This document shows, piece after piece, positions 43,138 to 51,681 of a stretch of 64,000 nt of DNA; positions within the stretch are counted from its first letter, which is position 1; each line of letters opens with the position of its first letter. Origin of the DNA: Mucilaginibacter aquaedulcis (GTDB lineage: Bacteria > Bacteroidota > Bacteroidia > Sphingobacteriales > Sphingobacteriaceae); NCBI RefSeq assembly GCF_030409325.1, contig NZ_JAUFPR010000003.1:434001-498000 (forward strand), in the 5' to 3' direction. The position numbers and the translations under genes are program-made. Under the pieces are notes generated by a model that had not been told where the DNA came from, ran no database searches, and saw only the letters and a list, made by a program, of their open reading frames with translations.

Positions 43138-44427
43138 ATGGAGCAGTACTTTATTATTGATTTCGACAGCACGTTTACACAGGTAGAAGCCCTTGACGAA
43201 CTGGCCCGCATTTCTCTCAAAAACCACCCCAACCGCGAGGCTATTTACAAACAGATTGAAGATTTGACCAACGCCTCAATGGAGGGCAAACTGTCATTTA
43301 CGCAAAGTTTGGAAAACCGGGTTAAGCTGCTCGAAGCCGACCGCGACCATCTAAAACAACTGATCTCTTTTTTGAAGAAAAAGGTATCTACCTCATTTTC
43401 ACGCAATACCATATTCTTTAAAAACCACCAGGATGAGGTACTCATCGTATCGGGCGGTTTTAAAGAGTTTATTATACCTGTGGTAACCGAATACCACATT
43501 AAAAAGGAAAATATTTACGCTAACACCTTTGTGTTTGATGAAGATGGCAAGATAATCGGGTACGACAGGGAGAACCCCCTTTCGCAGGAAGGCGGCAAGG
43601 TAAAACTGCTGAAAGAACTGCAACTCCCCGGCGATATCTATGGTATTGGCGATGGTTACTCTGATTTCCAGTTAAAGGAATCGGGCATGATTAAAAAGTT
43701 TTTTGCCTTTACTGAAAACATCGAACGTAAATCTGTAGCCGAAAAGGCCGATCATATCACCCCCAGCTTCGACGAGTTTTTGTATCTGAACAAGCTTCCC
43801 CGCGCTATTTCATATCCTAAAAACCGCATTAAATGCCTGGTTGTTGGTGATGTAGATGACGACGCACTGGCGCAGATGAAAAAAGAAGGCTATAACATAC
43901 GCCACCGAGAAAGCATCGAAGAAAAATATTTAGAGGAAGCCGGTGTTTTATTTTGTGACGAAGCCAATCAGCCAAGCCCGGAGCAGGTTCAAAACGCGGG
44001 CCGGCTTAAAGTGATCGGTATTTTTGGCAAATGCAATCGTAAATTAGCAGATACCGCCACAGAAAGCGGCATCATTATATTTGACGACCCTAAACATAAC
44101 CCACATAATAACGATTTTATCCCCCGCAGGGTGATGGCTTTCATGAATGAGGGTAAAACACATACCAGCTGTAACTTCCCCGACCTGCAACCGCCGCGTG
44201 TGAGTAATGCACACCGTTTAATACACATCCACAAAAATATACCCGGTATACTGGCCAAAATAAATGAAGTATTTGCCCGCCACAACATTAACATTGTAGG
44301 TGAGTTTCTGGTTACCAACCCGCAAATAGGCTACGTAATTACTGACGTTAATACAGGTTACGACCCACAGGTACTCAATGAACTCAAAGCCATTGAACAT
44401 ACCATAAAATTCAGGTTGCTATATTAG
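43138..44427 (+). CDS. HAD-IB phosphatase fused to a phosphoglycerate-dehydrogenase remnant and ACT domain
   Basis: 429 residues. N-terminal SerB-like phosphatase (about 1-210): DFDSTFTQ nucleophile motif, SGGFKEF, and GIGDGYSD. A middle part (about 228-350) resembles the substrate-binding half of D-3-phosphoglycerate dehydrogenase (FDDPKHNPHNNDFIPRR), without an NAD-binding Rossmann domain. The C-terminus (about 355-429) is an ACT domain (HIHKNIPGILAKINEVF), likely serine-sensing. It probably dephosphorylates phosphoserine under allosteric control; the dehydrogenase part cannot catalyse by itself. CACATTTG ends 8 nt before the ATG. Confidence 0.83.
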   Translation: MEQYFIIDFDSTFTQVEALDELARISLKNHPNREAIYKQIEDLTNASMEGKLSFTQSLENRVKLLEADRDHLKQLISFLKKKVSTSFSRNTIFFKNHQDEVLIVSGGFKEFIIPVVTEYHIKKENIYANTFVFDEDGKIIGYDRENPLSQEGGKVKLLKELQLPGDIYGIGDGYSDFQLKESGMIKKFFAFTENIERKSVAEKADHITPSFDEFLYLNKLPRAISYPKNRIKCLVVGDVDDDALAQMKKEGYNIRHRESIEEKYLEEAGVLFCDEANQPSPEQVQNAGRLKVIGIFGKCNRKLADTATESGIIIFDDPKHNPHNNDFIPRRVMAFMNEGKTHTSCNFPDLQPPRVSNAHRLIHIHKNIPGILAKINEVFARHNINIVGEFLVTNPQIGYVITDVNTGYDPQVLNELKAIEHTIKFRLLY

Positions 44428-44437
44428 CAAGGAGCGG

Positions 44438-44580
44438 TTTTTGGGTACGATGAGCGAAGTTTTTTTAATTGGAGCGAGGTTTCAGGTGCGGAGAGTGAGG
44501 TTTAACTAAATAACGCCCGATCCCCGCACCCGAAACCTCGCTCTTCTTCCTATCTCGCTCTTCGCACCTCAATCCCAACA
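44438..44580. repeat. Palindrome with GGAGCGAGGTTTC arms
   Basis: GGAGCGAGGTTTCAGGTGCG (44471) and CGCACCCGAAACCTCGCTC (44525) match at 19 of 21 paired positions, with a second, outer GAGCGAAG/CTCGCTCTTCG layer. It lies between two convergent genes and may also act as a terminator. Confidence 0.7.
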
Positions 44581-44586
44581 CCTCTA

Positions 44587-45063
44587 CTATGCATGCTCTA
44601 CAAACGGCACAATCATTACAGGTATGGTGGAGTGGCGTATTACTCCTTCGGCTACGCTACCGGTGAATAACCTGTCGAGGCCCGAGCGCTTGTGCGTGCC
44701 TAAAACAATCAGGTCGGCATTAAATTCCTTGCTGCATTCAATTATACCATCGGCCCTTGAACCGTACTGCTTAAAGGTGGTTATCTCTATCCCTTCGCCA
44801 AATTCTTTTACCGTGCGTTCAATAATCAATTCTGATTGGTTGGCTTGTATCTCGGCCAGTTCAACCTCCTGTATCCCCATTGAACTATCCATTACTACCC
44901 CGCCAAAATTATCGGCCGGGCTGGGAGGTATTACCGCGGGTTCAATAATATGAACCAAGCCTACGGCGGCATTGTAGCTTCGTGCAATATCAAAACCATA
45001 TGCCGCAGCGTTACGGGCATAAGGACTATCGTCAATACCTATTAATACTTTGCTGATTTTCAT
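44587..45063 (-). CDS. Universal stress protein, UspA family
   Basis: 158 residues, one Usp domain. Starts ISKVLIGIDDSPYARNAA, ends with GSVAEGVIRHSTIPVMIVP. The ATP-binding loop reads GTHKRSG where ATP-binding Usp proteins have GxxG, so nucleotide binding may be reduced. Cytoplasmic; role in stress survival is a family-level statement. Divergent from tryptophan dioxygenase. Confidence 0.88.
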   Translation of the reverse strand: MKISKVLIGIDDSPYARNAAAYGFDIARSYNAAVGLVHIIEPAVIPPSPADNFGGVVMDSSMGIQEVELAEIQANQSELIIERTVKEFGEGIEITTFKQYGSRADGIIECSKEFNADLIVLGTHKRSGLDRLFTGSVAEGVIRHSTIPVMIVPFVEHA

Positions 45064-45201
45064 TGAGTTTAAGGTTAAGTTGTGTATGAAATGAAATTCA
45101 AAAATTTCAGGTTCAGAATGTTGTTATTAAGACATCTGCCGGCTAAAAATGTTTCCGTTTTTTTGAGATAGGCTTGCCCCGTAAGCTCATACCATTTTTA
45201 T

Positions 45202-45209
45202 TACCTTTG
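45202..45209 (+). promoter_or_regulatory. -7 box directly before tryptophan dioxygenase
   Basis: TACCTTTG, full match, with only 3 nt to the ATG at 45213. The transcript start must fall on or very near the start codon. Confidence 0.6.
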
Positions 45210-45212
45210 ACG

Positions 45213-46160
45213 ATGCATTTCCATTCTGAAATTGAAGAACGACTGGCGCGTTTGCAGGAAAAATACGAGGCCATGGGCCAGGATATGACCTCATACCTCG
45301 ACGGCCTCCTGTACGCCGATTTTTTAACCTACTGGGATTATATTCATCTGGATACCCTACTGAGCCTGCAAAACCCTAAAACACCGTTTCCTGACGAGGA
45401 GATATTTATCATTTATCACCAGATCACCGAATTGTATTTTAAACTGGCACTGCATGAGTGCAAACAAATTGCAGAAGCGCAGCCTTTAACCGTTGATTTT
45501 TTCACCGCGAGATTAAAACGTATTAACCGGTATTTTGGCGCCCTTACCCAATCGTTCGAGATCATGGTTGATGGGATGGAGAAAGAACAGTTCCTGAAGT
45601 TCAGGATGTCCTTACTTCCGGCCAGTGGTTTTCAATCGGGTCAGTACCGCATGATAGAAATATACGCTACCGATTTTATAAACCTGGTTGATAAGGATAA
45701 ACGCGCGGAACTGCTCAATGCCTCCATCGAAGAGCAGTTTGAGTTCCTGTACTGGAAATTTGGGGCTACCGAACTATCAACCGGTAAAAAAACGCTCACG
45801 CTTAAACAGTTTGAAAAAAAATATTCCAAAACCTTCATTGACCTTGGCCGGGCCAATGTTCACCTTAACTTTAACGCCCTTGTTACACAGTTTGAAGTAA
45901 CAGGCCAGTTAACTCTTGAGCTGAAGAACGAATTAAAACAGTTGGATATTAATGTAAACGTAAACTGGCCCCTATCGCATTACAAATCGGCCGTACGTTA
46001 CCTTAACCGCGAACCTGAAGAAATTAAGGCTACCGGCGGTACCAACTGGCAAAAATACCTGCCACCGCGTTTTCAGAAACGTATCTTTTATCCTTCGCTT
46101 TGGACTGCTGATGAACTTGATAACTGGGGCAAAGCCTGGGTTGAGAGTGTACTGGGGTAA
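45213..46160 (+). CDS. Tryptophan 2,3-dioxygenase family protein
   Basis: 315 residues from the ATG at 45213. Family blocks are FIIYHQITELYFKLALHE (haem/substrate region, the usual ELWFK is ELYFK), SLLPASGFQSGQYRMIE and the NWPLSHYKSAVRYL helix. It opens the indole ring of tryptophan to N-formylkynurenine using haem and O2. An upstream TTG reading (45174) would lie before the promoter box. No other kynurenine-pathway gene is adjacent. Confidence 0.83.
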   Translation: MHFHSEIEERLARLQEKYEAMGQDMTSYLDGLLYADFLTYWDYIHLDTLLSLQNPKTPFPDEEIFIIYHQITELYFKLALHECKQIAEAQPLTVDFFTARLKRINRYFGALTQSFEIMVDGMEKEQFLKFRMSLLPASGFQSGQYRMIEIYATDFINLVDKDKRAELLNASIEEQFEFLYWKFGATELSTGKKTLTLKQFEKKYSKTFIDLGRANVHLNFNALVTQFEVTGQLTLELKNELKQLDINVNVNWPLSHYKSAVRYLNREPEEIKATGGTNWQKYLPPRFQKRIFYPSLWTADELDNWGKAWVESVLG

Positions 46161-46196
46161 GTGAAATAAGTTTTGAGTGGTGAGTTTAAAGTCCCG

Positions 46197-46283
46197 TTGT
46201 CATCCCGAACGAGGTACGAGGAGGGATCTTGTACATGCAGCATTTCGAATGTATAAGATTTCTCCCTTTGGTCGAAATGACAA
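46197..46283. repeat. Inverted-repeat element, TTGTCAT...ATGACAA family
   Basis: Ends TTGTCATCCCGA and TCGAAATGACAA, with the inner AAGATTTCTC word, making it a shorter, more degenerate copy of the 15238-15356 element. Confidence 0.75.
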
Positions 46284-46294
46284 CAGCTTATTAT

Positions 46295-46335
46295 AAACAG
46301 AAAAGGCCATCCGCAACGGATGGCCTTTTCTGTTT
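46295..46335. terminator. Strong bidirectional terminator
   Basis: A perfect 19-bp stem starting AAACAGAAAAGGCCATCCG with a 3-nt CAA loop, between the convergent tryptophan dioxygenase and M13 peptidase genes. Confidence 0.85.
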
Positions 46336-46380
46336 ATTCTCATTAAAATGAAACACATTATATGCTTATTCATATAAAAC

Positions 46381-48435
46381 CTACCAAACCTTCACGCGCT
46401 CATTTTCGGGGCGGTAAAGTTTATCGCCTGGTTTTACGTCAAATGCTTTGTAAAACTCAGGAGTGTTTGATAATGGGCCGTTAACACGATACATTTCCGG
46501 CGAGTGCGGATCAACGCTGATACGCATACGCATAGTTTCATCGCGCGTTTTAATACGCCATACCTGGCCAAACGACAGGAAGAAACGCTGATCAGGCGTA
46601 AAGCCATCAATCTTTTTATCACTTTTACCTTCAGGCGTATTTTTAAACGCCTGGTAAGCTATGGCTACCCCACCTATATCGGCAAGGTTCTCTCCCTGGG
46701 TAAGGCTGCCATTTACATGCAGGTTATTCAAAACAGTAAACTTGTTGTACTGACCGATCATTAAACCAACACGACTTTTAAACTTATCGGCATCCTGTTT
46801 TGTCCACCAGTCTTTCAGGTTACCATCCTTATCATACTGGCGGCCTTGGTCGTCAAACCCGTGGGTCATTTCGTGACCGATAACCGCGCCAATAGCGCCA
46901 TAATTAATAGCATCATCGGCATCCTTATCAAAGAAAGGAAACTGCAATATGCCCGCCGGGAAAACGATCTCGTTAAAGGTTGGGTTATAATAAGCATTAA
47001 CCGTTGGCGGTGTCATGCCCCACTCGCTTTTATCAACAGTTTTACCAGCCTTCTCAATCATTTCCTTGTACCTGTGGCGCGCCATCGACTCCTGGTTTTT
47101 ATAATAGGTATCCTTATTGATCTCTACATCATTATAAGTTTTCCACTTATCAGGGTAACCTATCTTTTTGGTGAAAGCGGCCAGCTTGGCAAGCGCCCTT
47201 TGCTTGGTTTCAGGGCTCATCCAATCCAGCTTTTCTATGCGTTCTTTATATACGCTTTGCAGGTTATTCACCAGGGCAAGCATACGCTCTTTAGCTTCAG
47301 GTGTAAAGTATTTTTCAACATAAAGCTGACCCAGCAGCTCGCCAATGCCATTATCAATGGTTTCAATAACGGTTTTCCAGCGTTCGCGTTGTTGCTTTTG
47401 ACCGCTGAGGGTTTTACCATTAAATTCAAAGTTAGCATCCCTGAAAGCCTTGCTTAAAGCGGTTGAAGCATTATCAAGCGCTGTAAATGTTGCCTTATCT
47501 TTCCAAACATCAATCGGCTGCGATTTCAGCAAACCATCCAAAGCTTTAAAGTACGCGGGCTGACCAACCAATACGGTATCGGCATTCAGATCCATACGTT
47601 TAAAGGCATCCTTCAGGTCAATATCCGGGATCTGTTTTTGCAGGTCGGCAACGGCGAACTTGTTATAGTTCTTAACCGGATCGCGCAGTTCGGTAGGTGT
47701 AAGGTGCGATTTGGCTATCAGTGTTTCCAGCTTTAAAATACCATCGGCCTTTTTAGCGGCAGCCGCGGCATCGGTACCGATAAGGGTAAATAGCTTGGCA
47801 ATGTATTTTACGTACTCGGCACGTATCTTAACCGTGGCCGAATCGGCATTAAAATAATAATCCCTGTTTGGCAAGCCTAAACCGGCCTGGTCAAAATGAG
47901 CAATATTTTTGGTGCTTATCCTGTCGTCAGGTGCTACATAAAAGCCTAATAAAAAGCCGTCACCATCTTTATAGCTATCGGCTACAAGGCTTATCAGCTG
48001 TTTGTAATCAGCAACCGCGTTAATTTTAGCCAGCATAGGCTTAACAGGTTCGGAACCCAGTTTTTCAATACCTACGGTATCCATACCGCTGATATACAAA
48101 TCGGCTACCTTTTGTTCTTTACTGCCGGCAGGGTTTTGCTGCTGGGTTATTTGCTCCAGTATTTTATGCAGGTTTTTCTGATTGTCATCATCCAAAGTAT
48201 AGAATGATCCCCAACCACGCTGCGATGCAGGTATCTCTGTTTTTTTTATCCAGTTTCCGCTGGCGTACTGAAAAAAGTTATCACCCGGCTTTACCGTGGT
48301 GTCCATACCCGATTTATCAAAAAATACGGTACGCTTTGGAACATCATCGGCGGAGGATGATGACTCCTTTTTTTGCCCGCATGATGCCAGAATAACGGCA
48401 GGGATAGCCGCTAAAGCCCATTTTGTGATCCTCAT
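46381..48435 (-). CDS. M13-family (neprilysin-like) zinc metallopeptidase lipoprotein
   Basis: 684 residues. Lipoprotein leader (VILASCGQ), a long alpha-helical M13 N-domain, then the zinc site HEMTH at 521-525 with the third ligand Glu582 in GENLAD. NAYYNP and the final RVKVW are also standard. It degrades small peptides at the cell surface or in the periplasm. Lone gene with its own terminator. Confidence 0.93.
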   Translation of the reverse strand: MRITKWALAAIPAVILASCGQKKESSSSADDVPKRTVFFDKSGMDTTVKPGDNFFQYASGNWIKKTEIPASQRGWGSFYTLDDDNQKNLHKILEQITQQQNPAGSKEQKVADLYISGMDTVGIEKLGSEPVKPMLAKINAVADYKQLISLVADSYKDGDGFLLGFYVAPDDRISTKNIAHFDQAGLGLPNRDYYFNADSATVKIRAEYVKYIAKLFTLIGTDAAAAAKKADGILKLETLIAKSHLTPTELRDPVKNYNKFAVADLQKQIPDIDLKDAFKRMDLNADTVLVGQPAYFKALDGLLKSQPIDVWKDKATFTALDNASTALSKAFRDANFEFNGKTLSGQKQQRERWKTVIETIDNGIGELLGQLYVEKYFTPEAKERMLALVNNLQSVYKERIEKLDWMSPETKQRALAKLAAFTKKIGYPDKWKTYNDVEINKDTYYKNQESMARHRYKEMIEKAGKTVDKSEWGMTPPTVNAYYNPTFNEIVFPAGILQFPFFDKDADDAINYGAIGAVIGHEMTHGFDDQGRQYDKDGNLKDWWTKQDADKFKSRVGLMIGQYNKFTVLNNLHVNGSLTQGENLADIGGVAIAYQAFKNTPEGKSDKKIDGFTPDQRFFLSFGQVWRIKTRDETMRMRISVDPHSPEMYRVNGPLSNTPEFYKAFDVKPGDKLYRPENERVKVW

Positions 48436-48520
48436 AATAATTAATGTTTTAAAATCAGTCTAAAAGTCTAAGTTATAAAGTTGAATTGACAATAACTAAG
48501 ACTCGACCAACACTAATCTG

Positions 48521-49840
48521 TTACACAGCGGATTTCACTTCAACTTCGGGCGGTTGTATCTGATTTAATGAAAGCGGAATTAATTTTTTGGTTTTAAGAT
48601 AAGTGAAACCCACAATAAGCATGGTCATGCTGCCGCCAAATATTACGGCAGGCACGGTACCCAGTAAACGAGCAGCCGTTCCGGATTCAAAAGCACCTAT
48701 TTCGTTTGATGAGCCAATGAACATTTGGTTTACAGCCGATACCCGGCCACGCATATGATCGGGAGTTAACAACTGCATAATGGTACCACGAATAATTACA
48801 CTGATGCTATCAAAGGCACCTTCGGTAAATAAAAACACCAGCGATAAATAAAAACTGCGCGATAACCCAAAGCAAATGATAGACAGGCCAAAACCCGTAA
48901 CCGCGATAAGTAAATTGCGCCATGGCTTGCCCATGGGCGAAAAACGCGCCATAGCCAGCATGGTTAATACAGCACCTAATGATGATGTGGCACGCATAAT
49001 ACCCAAACCCTCGGCTCCTACCTTCAATATCTCATTGGCAAATACCGGCAACAAAGCTACCGCGCCGCCAAAAAACACCGAAAACAGATCAAGGCTCATA
49101 GCGCCGATCATCATTTTGTTGTGGAACACAAAGTGGATACCTTCCGATAAACTTTTCCAGATACTCTCTTTAGGAACAAACACCGGCGGATATTTCCTTA
49201 ACATGAAAACAAGCACCAATGAGATCAACAGGAACAGAATGATAACAGAAAAAGTTGCTGTTATGCCTGTGAGCCCTGGTATAATTTTCCCGGCATAGCC
49301 ATAAATCAACCCGCCGGTAGCAGGGCCTATAATGGATGCTATCTGCCAGCTCGAGCTGCTCCATGTACTGGCATTAGGATATACTTCTTTCGGGATACTG
49401 TGGGCATACACTGTAAAGGTTGCCGGGCCATAAAAAGCGCGCGCGATACCATTACAAAATATCATGGTGTAAATGATAGGCACTATCCATCCGGTTGGAA
49501 TAATAGCGCTCATGCTTTTAAGAGTAACGGTAAACATTACCGCGGATGCCAATATAACACCGCTGAATATGAACAGCAGCATTTTACGTTTTTCAGATTT
49601 ATCGGCAATGTAACCACCGTATAAGGCAATGCCTATGGCGGGTATAGCTTCGCACAAACCTACCAGGCCAAGGGCAAAAACGCTTTTAGTAAGCTGGTAA
49701 ATATAGAAGCCGATAACAACGGCCTGCATCTGGTATGCAAAGGTGAAACAAAAACGCATGCCCACATAAGATCTAAAATCTTTATATCGCAATGCTGCAA
49801 AAGAATCAATTTTGGGTTTACTATCTCCGTCGTCGGCCAC
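48521..49840 (-). CDS. Major facilitator superfamily transporter
   Basis: 439 residues, about 12 hydrophobic segments. The GxxxDKSEKRK-type loop 2-3 motif is GGYIADKSEKRK. The build matches the enterobactin-exporter-like (MFS_3) group, so efflux of a small molecule is likely, substrate unknown. TAAATTTG (49862-49869, minus) lies 21 nt before the ATG. Confidence 0.88.
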   Translation of the reverse strand: MADDGDSKPKIDSFAALRYKDFRSYVGMRFCFTFAYQMQAVVIGFYIYQLTKSVFALGLVGLCEAIPAIGIALYGGYIADKSEKRKMLLFIFSGVILASAVMFTVTLKSMSAIIPTGWIVPIIYTMIFCNGIARAFYGPATFTVYAHSIPKEVYPNASTWSSSSWQIASIIGPATGGLIYGYAGKIIPGLTGITATFSVIILFLLISLVLVFMLRKYPPVFVPKESIWKSLSEGIHFVFHNKMMIGAMSLDLFSVFFGGAVALLPVFANEILKVGAEGLGIMRATSSLGAVLTMLAMARFSPMGKPWRNLLIAVTGFGLSIICFGLSRSFYLSLVFLFTEGAFDSISVIIRGTIMQLLTPDHMRGRVSAVNQMFIGSSNEIGAFESGTAARLLGTVPAVIFGGSMTMLIVGFTYLKTKKLIPLSLNQIQPPEVEVKSAV

Positions 49841-49944
49841 AGTGTTGATTTAAATGAGTCGCAAATTTACAACACCACTTTGGAATATGGTAATACGATT
49901 TGTGGTTTTGATTGGATTTTTTGTAGGGAAGGGGTTGAAAGTTA

Positions 49945-50065
49945 GTCTGAACCACGATTAAACGGATTAAGTGATTAACGGGATTCGGAGCTATTGAATA
50001 ATCTGTAAATCACCATTTCAGAAAAATCCAATCAATCTCTTAATCCGTTTAATCGTGGTTCAGAC
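49945..50065. repeat. Inverted-repeat element with 27-bp perfect arms
   Basis: GTCTGAACCACGATTAAACG begins a 27-base arm (49945-49971) whose exact complement is at 50039-50065; the 67-nt centre repeats GATTAACGGGATT-type words. Parts of the arm recur at 41923 and 43000. The arm could form a long hairpin in either strand. Confidence 0.87.
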
Positions 50066-50118
50066 AAAAAAAGAGACGCATTACATGCGTTTCTACAAAA
50101 ATCGTGGTAAATCAGTTG

Positions 50119-51501
50119 TTATAAGCCATGCTGATCTATCAGGTAAATAAACGCGGCTATACCGGCGGCACCTAACTGGAGTTCACGTTTGTTTACATTT
50201 TCAAACACATCATTTGGTGTATGGTGAATATCAAAATAACGCTGCGAATCCGGGCGGAAACCGATCAGTGTAATACCAGGAAGTTTTTCTTTTAGTGGTT
50301 CTATATCCGTACCGCTGCCGCCAGCCACCAGATGGTCTACCTCGTAAGGTTCCAGCAGGGTTTTGTATTTATCGTTTATGTTTTTCAGGAAATCTTTTGA
50401 TACACCATCAAAGCTAAAGCCGCGCGGGGTAAAACCACCTTCATCGGTTTCAATGGCGGCAATATGTTCTTCTTTGTTTTGCGCGGCAAGCTCTGCATAT
50501 TTTAAACCGCCTTTATGGCCGTTCTCCTCGTTCATAAAAAACACTGCCCTGATAGAGTTTTTAGGGCGATAACCTGTGGCTTTGAAAATTCTTAGCACCT
50601 CGGCCGATTGCGTTACACCTGTGCCATCATCATGTGCACCTTCTGCCAGATCCCATGAATCCAGGTGACCGCCTACACTGATGAACTTATTTGGATTTTC
50701 GGTACCGGTAAGCTCGCCGATCACATTGTATGATTGTACATCGGGCAGCAACTCGCAGCTTTGTTTAAAATAGAATTTTATCAACGGCAATTTACGTAAA
50801 CGCAGCATATTGCTCAGCTTATTGGCTGCCCTGGTTGATATGGCAGCGGCAGGAATCGACTTAGTGCCCGGAGTTGCCATTGTTGCGCCGGTATGCGGAT
50901 AATCATCATCAGCACTGGTAAGCGAACGTACAATAACACCTACAGCTCCATATTTGGCGGCAGCGGCAGGGCCTGCAAAACGCTGATCGCCGGCTGCACC
51001 ATAAGCACGACCTGTTTCAATAAAACGCTCATCAAAAGCACGGTTAAAGAAAACTATTTTGCCTTTAATTACGCTCTCACCCAGGGTTTCCAGTTCTTTC
51101 AGGCTGCGTACCTCTACCACGTTGGCTGTAATACCTTCTTTTGGTGTAGCAACTGACATACCCAATGCCGCTATAGCAACCGGGATACGCGTTTTACCAT
51201 CGATGATAAAAGCGGTTTCTTTTGCTCCCCTTACCCAATGCGGCACCATTACCTCCTGCAGGTAAACCTTATCAAAGCCATAGCTTTCCATCAGTTTTTT
51301 GCCCCACTCTACCGCTTTTTGCGCATTTGCAGAACCGCTTAAACGCGGGCCAATATTTTTGCACAGGTAACGCAGGTTTTCATAGGCCTTGCCGTTCACC
51401 AGGGCTTCGTCATAAATTTTGCGGATGGTTAAGGAATCCTGCGCATGCAGCAGGCTGGCCGATGCTAAAAGTGCAGTCAGCAATAGGGAGAGTTTTTTCA
51501 T
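50119..51501 (-). CDS. Exported M28-family aminopeptidase with PA insert
   Basis: 460 residues. Signal peptide about 1-20; a protease-associated domain at about 115-230; M28 metal motifs GGHLDSWD, AHDDGTG, NEENGHKG and the late SGTDIEPL and HHTPND. A di-zinc peptidase that trims amino acids from peptides outside the cytoplasm. TACATTTG (51524-51531, minus) lies 22 nt before the ATG. Confidence 0.9.
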   Translation of the reverse strand: MKKLSLLLTALLASASLLHAQDSLTIRKIYDEALVNGKAYENLRYLCKNIGPRLSGSANAQKAVEWGKKLMESYGFDKVYLQEVMVPHWVRGAKETAFIIDGKTRIPVAIAALGMSVATPKEGITANVVEVRSLKELETLGESVIKGKIVFFNRAFDERFIETGRAYGAAGDQRFAGPAAAAKYGAVGVIVRSLTSADDDYPHTGATMATPGTKSIPAAAISTRAANKLSNMLRLRKLPLIKFYFKQSCELLPDVQSYNVIGELTGTENPNKFISVGGHLDSWDLAEGAHDDGTGVTQSAEVLRIFKATGYRPKNSIRAVFFMNEENGHKGGLKYAELAAQNKEEHIAAIETDEGGFTPRGFSFDGVSKDFLKNINDKYKTLLEPYEVDHLVAGGSGTDIEPLKEKLPGITLIGFRPDSQRYFDIHHTPNDVFENVNKRELQLGAAGIAAFIYLIDQHGL

Positions 51502-51554
51502 TTGTAAATCAAGATCAGTTTAACAAATGTAATATTTTGAGGCAAAACAACTGA

Positions 51555-51668
51555 TGTCATTTCGAACGATAGTGAGAAATCTTCTGCACTGCGCAAGTCG
51601 GCTTACATGGCGCAGAAGATTTCTCTTTCGCTCCTACGCACACACCACCCTGCTCTATCGAAATGATA
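51555..51668. repeat. Inverted-repeat element, TGTCATTTCGA family
   Basis: Ends TGTCATTTCGA and TCGAAATGATA; inner pair GAGAAATCTTCTGC and GCAGAAGATTTCTC. Same family as 15238-15356, with a different inner six bases. Confidence 0.83.
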
Positions 51669-51681
51669 AGTTTAATATTGA

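Noticed and set aside
46846..47457. Long plus-strand frame opposite the M13 peptidase
   Set aside because: It is the antisense reading of a clear M13 gene with zinc motifs; its own product has no recognisable domains.
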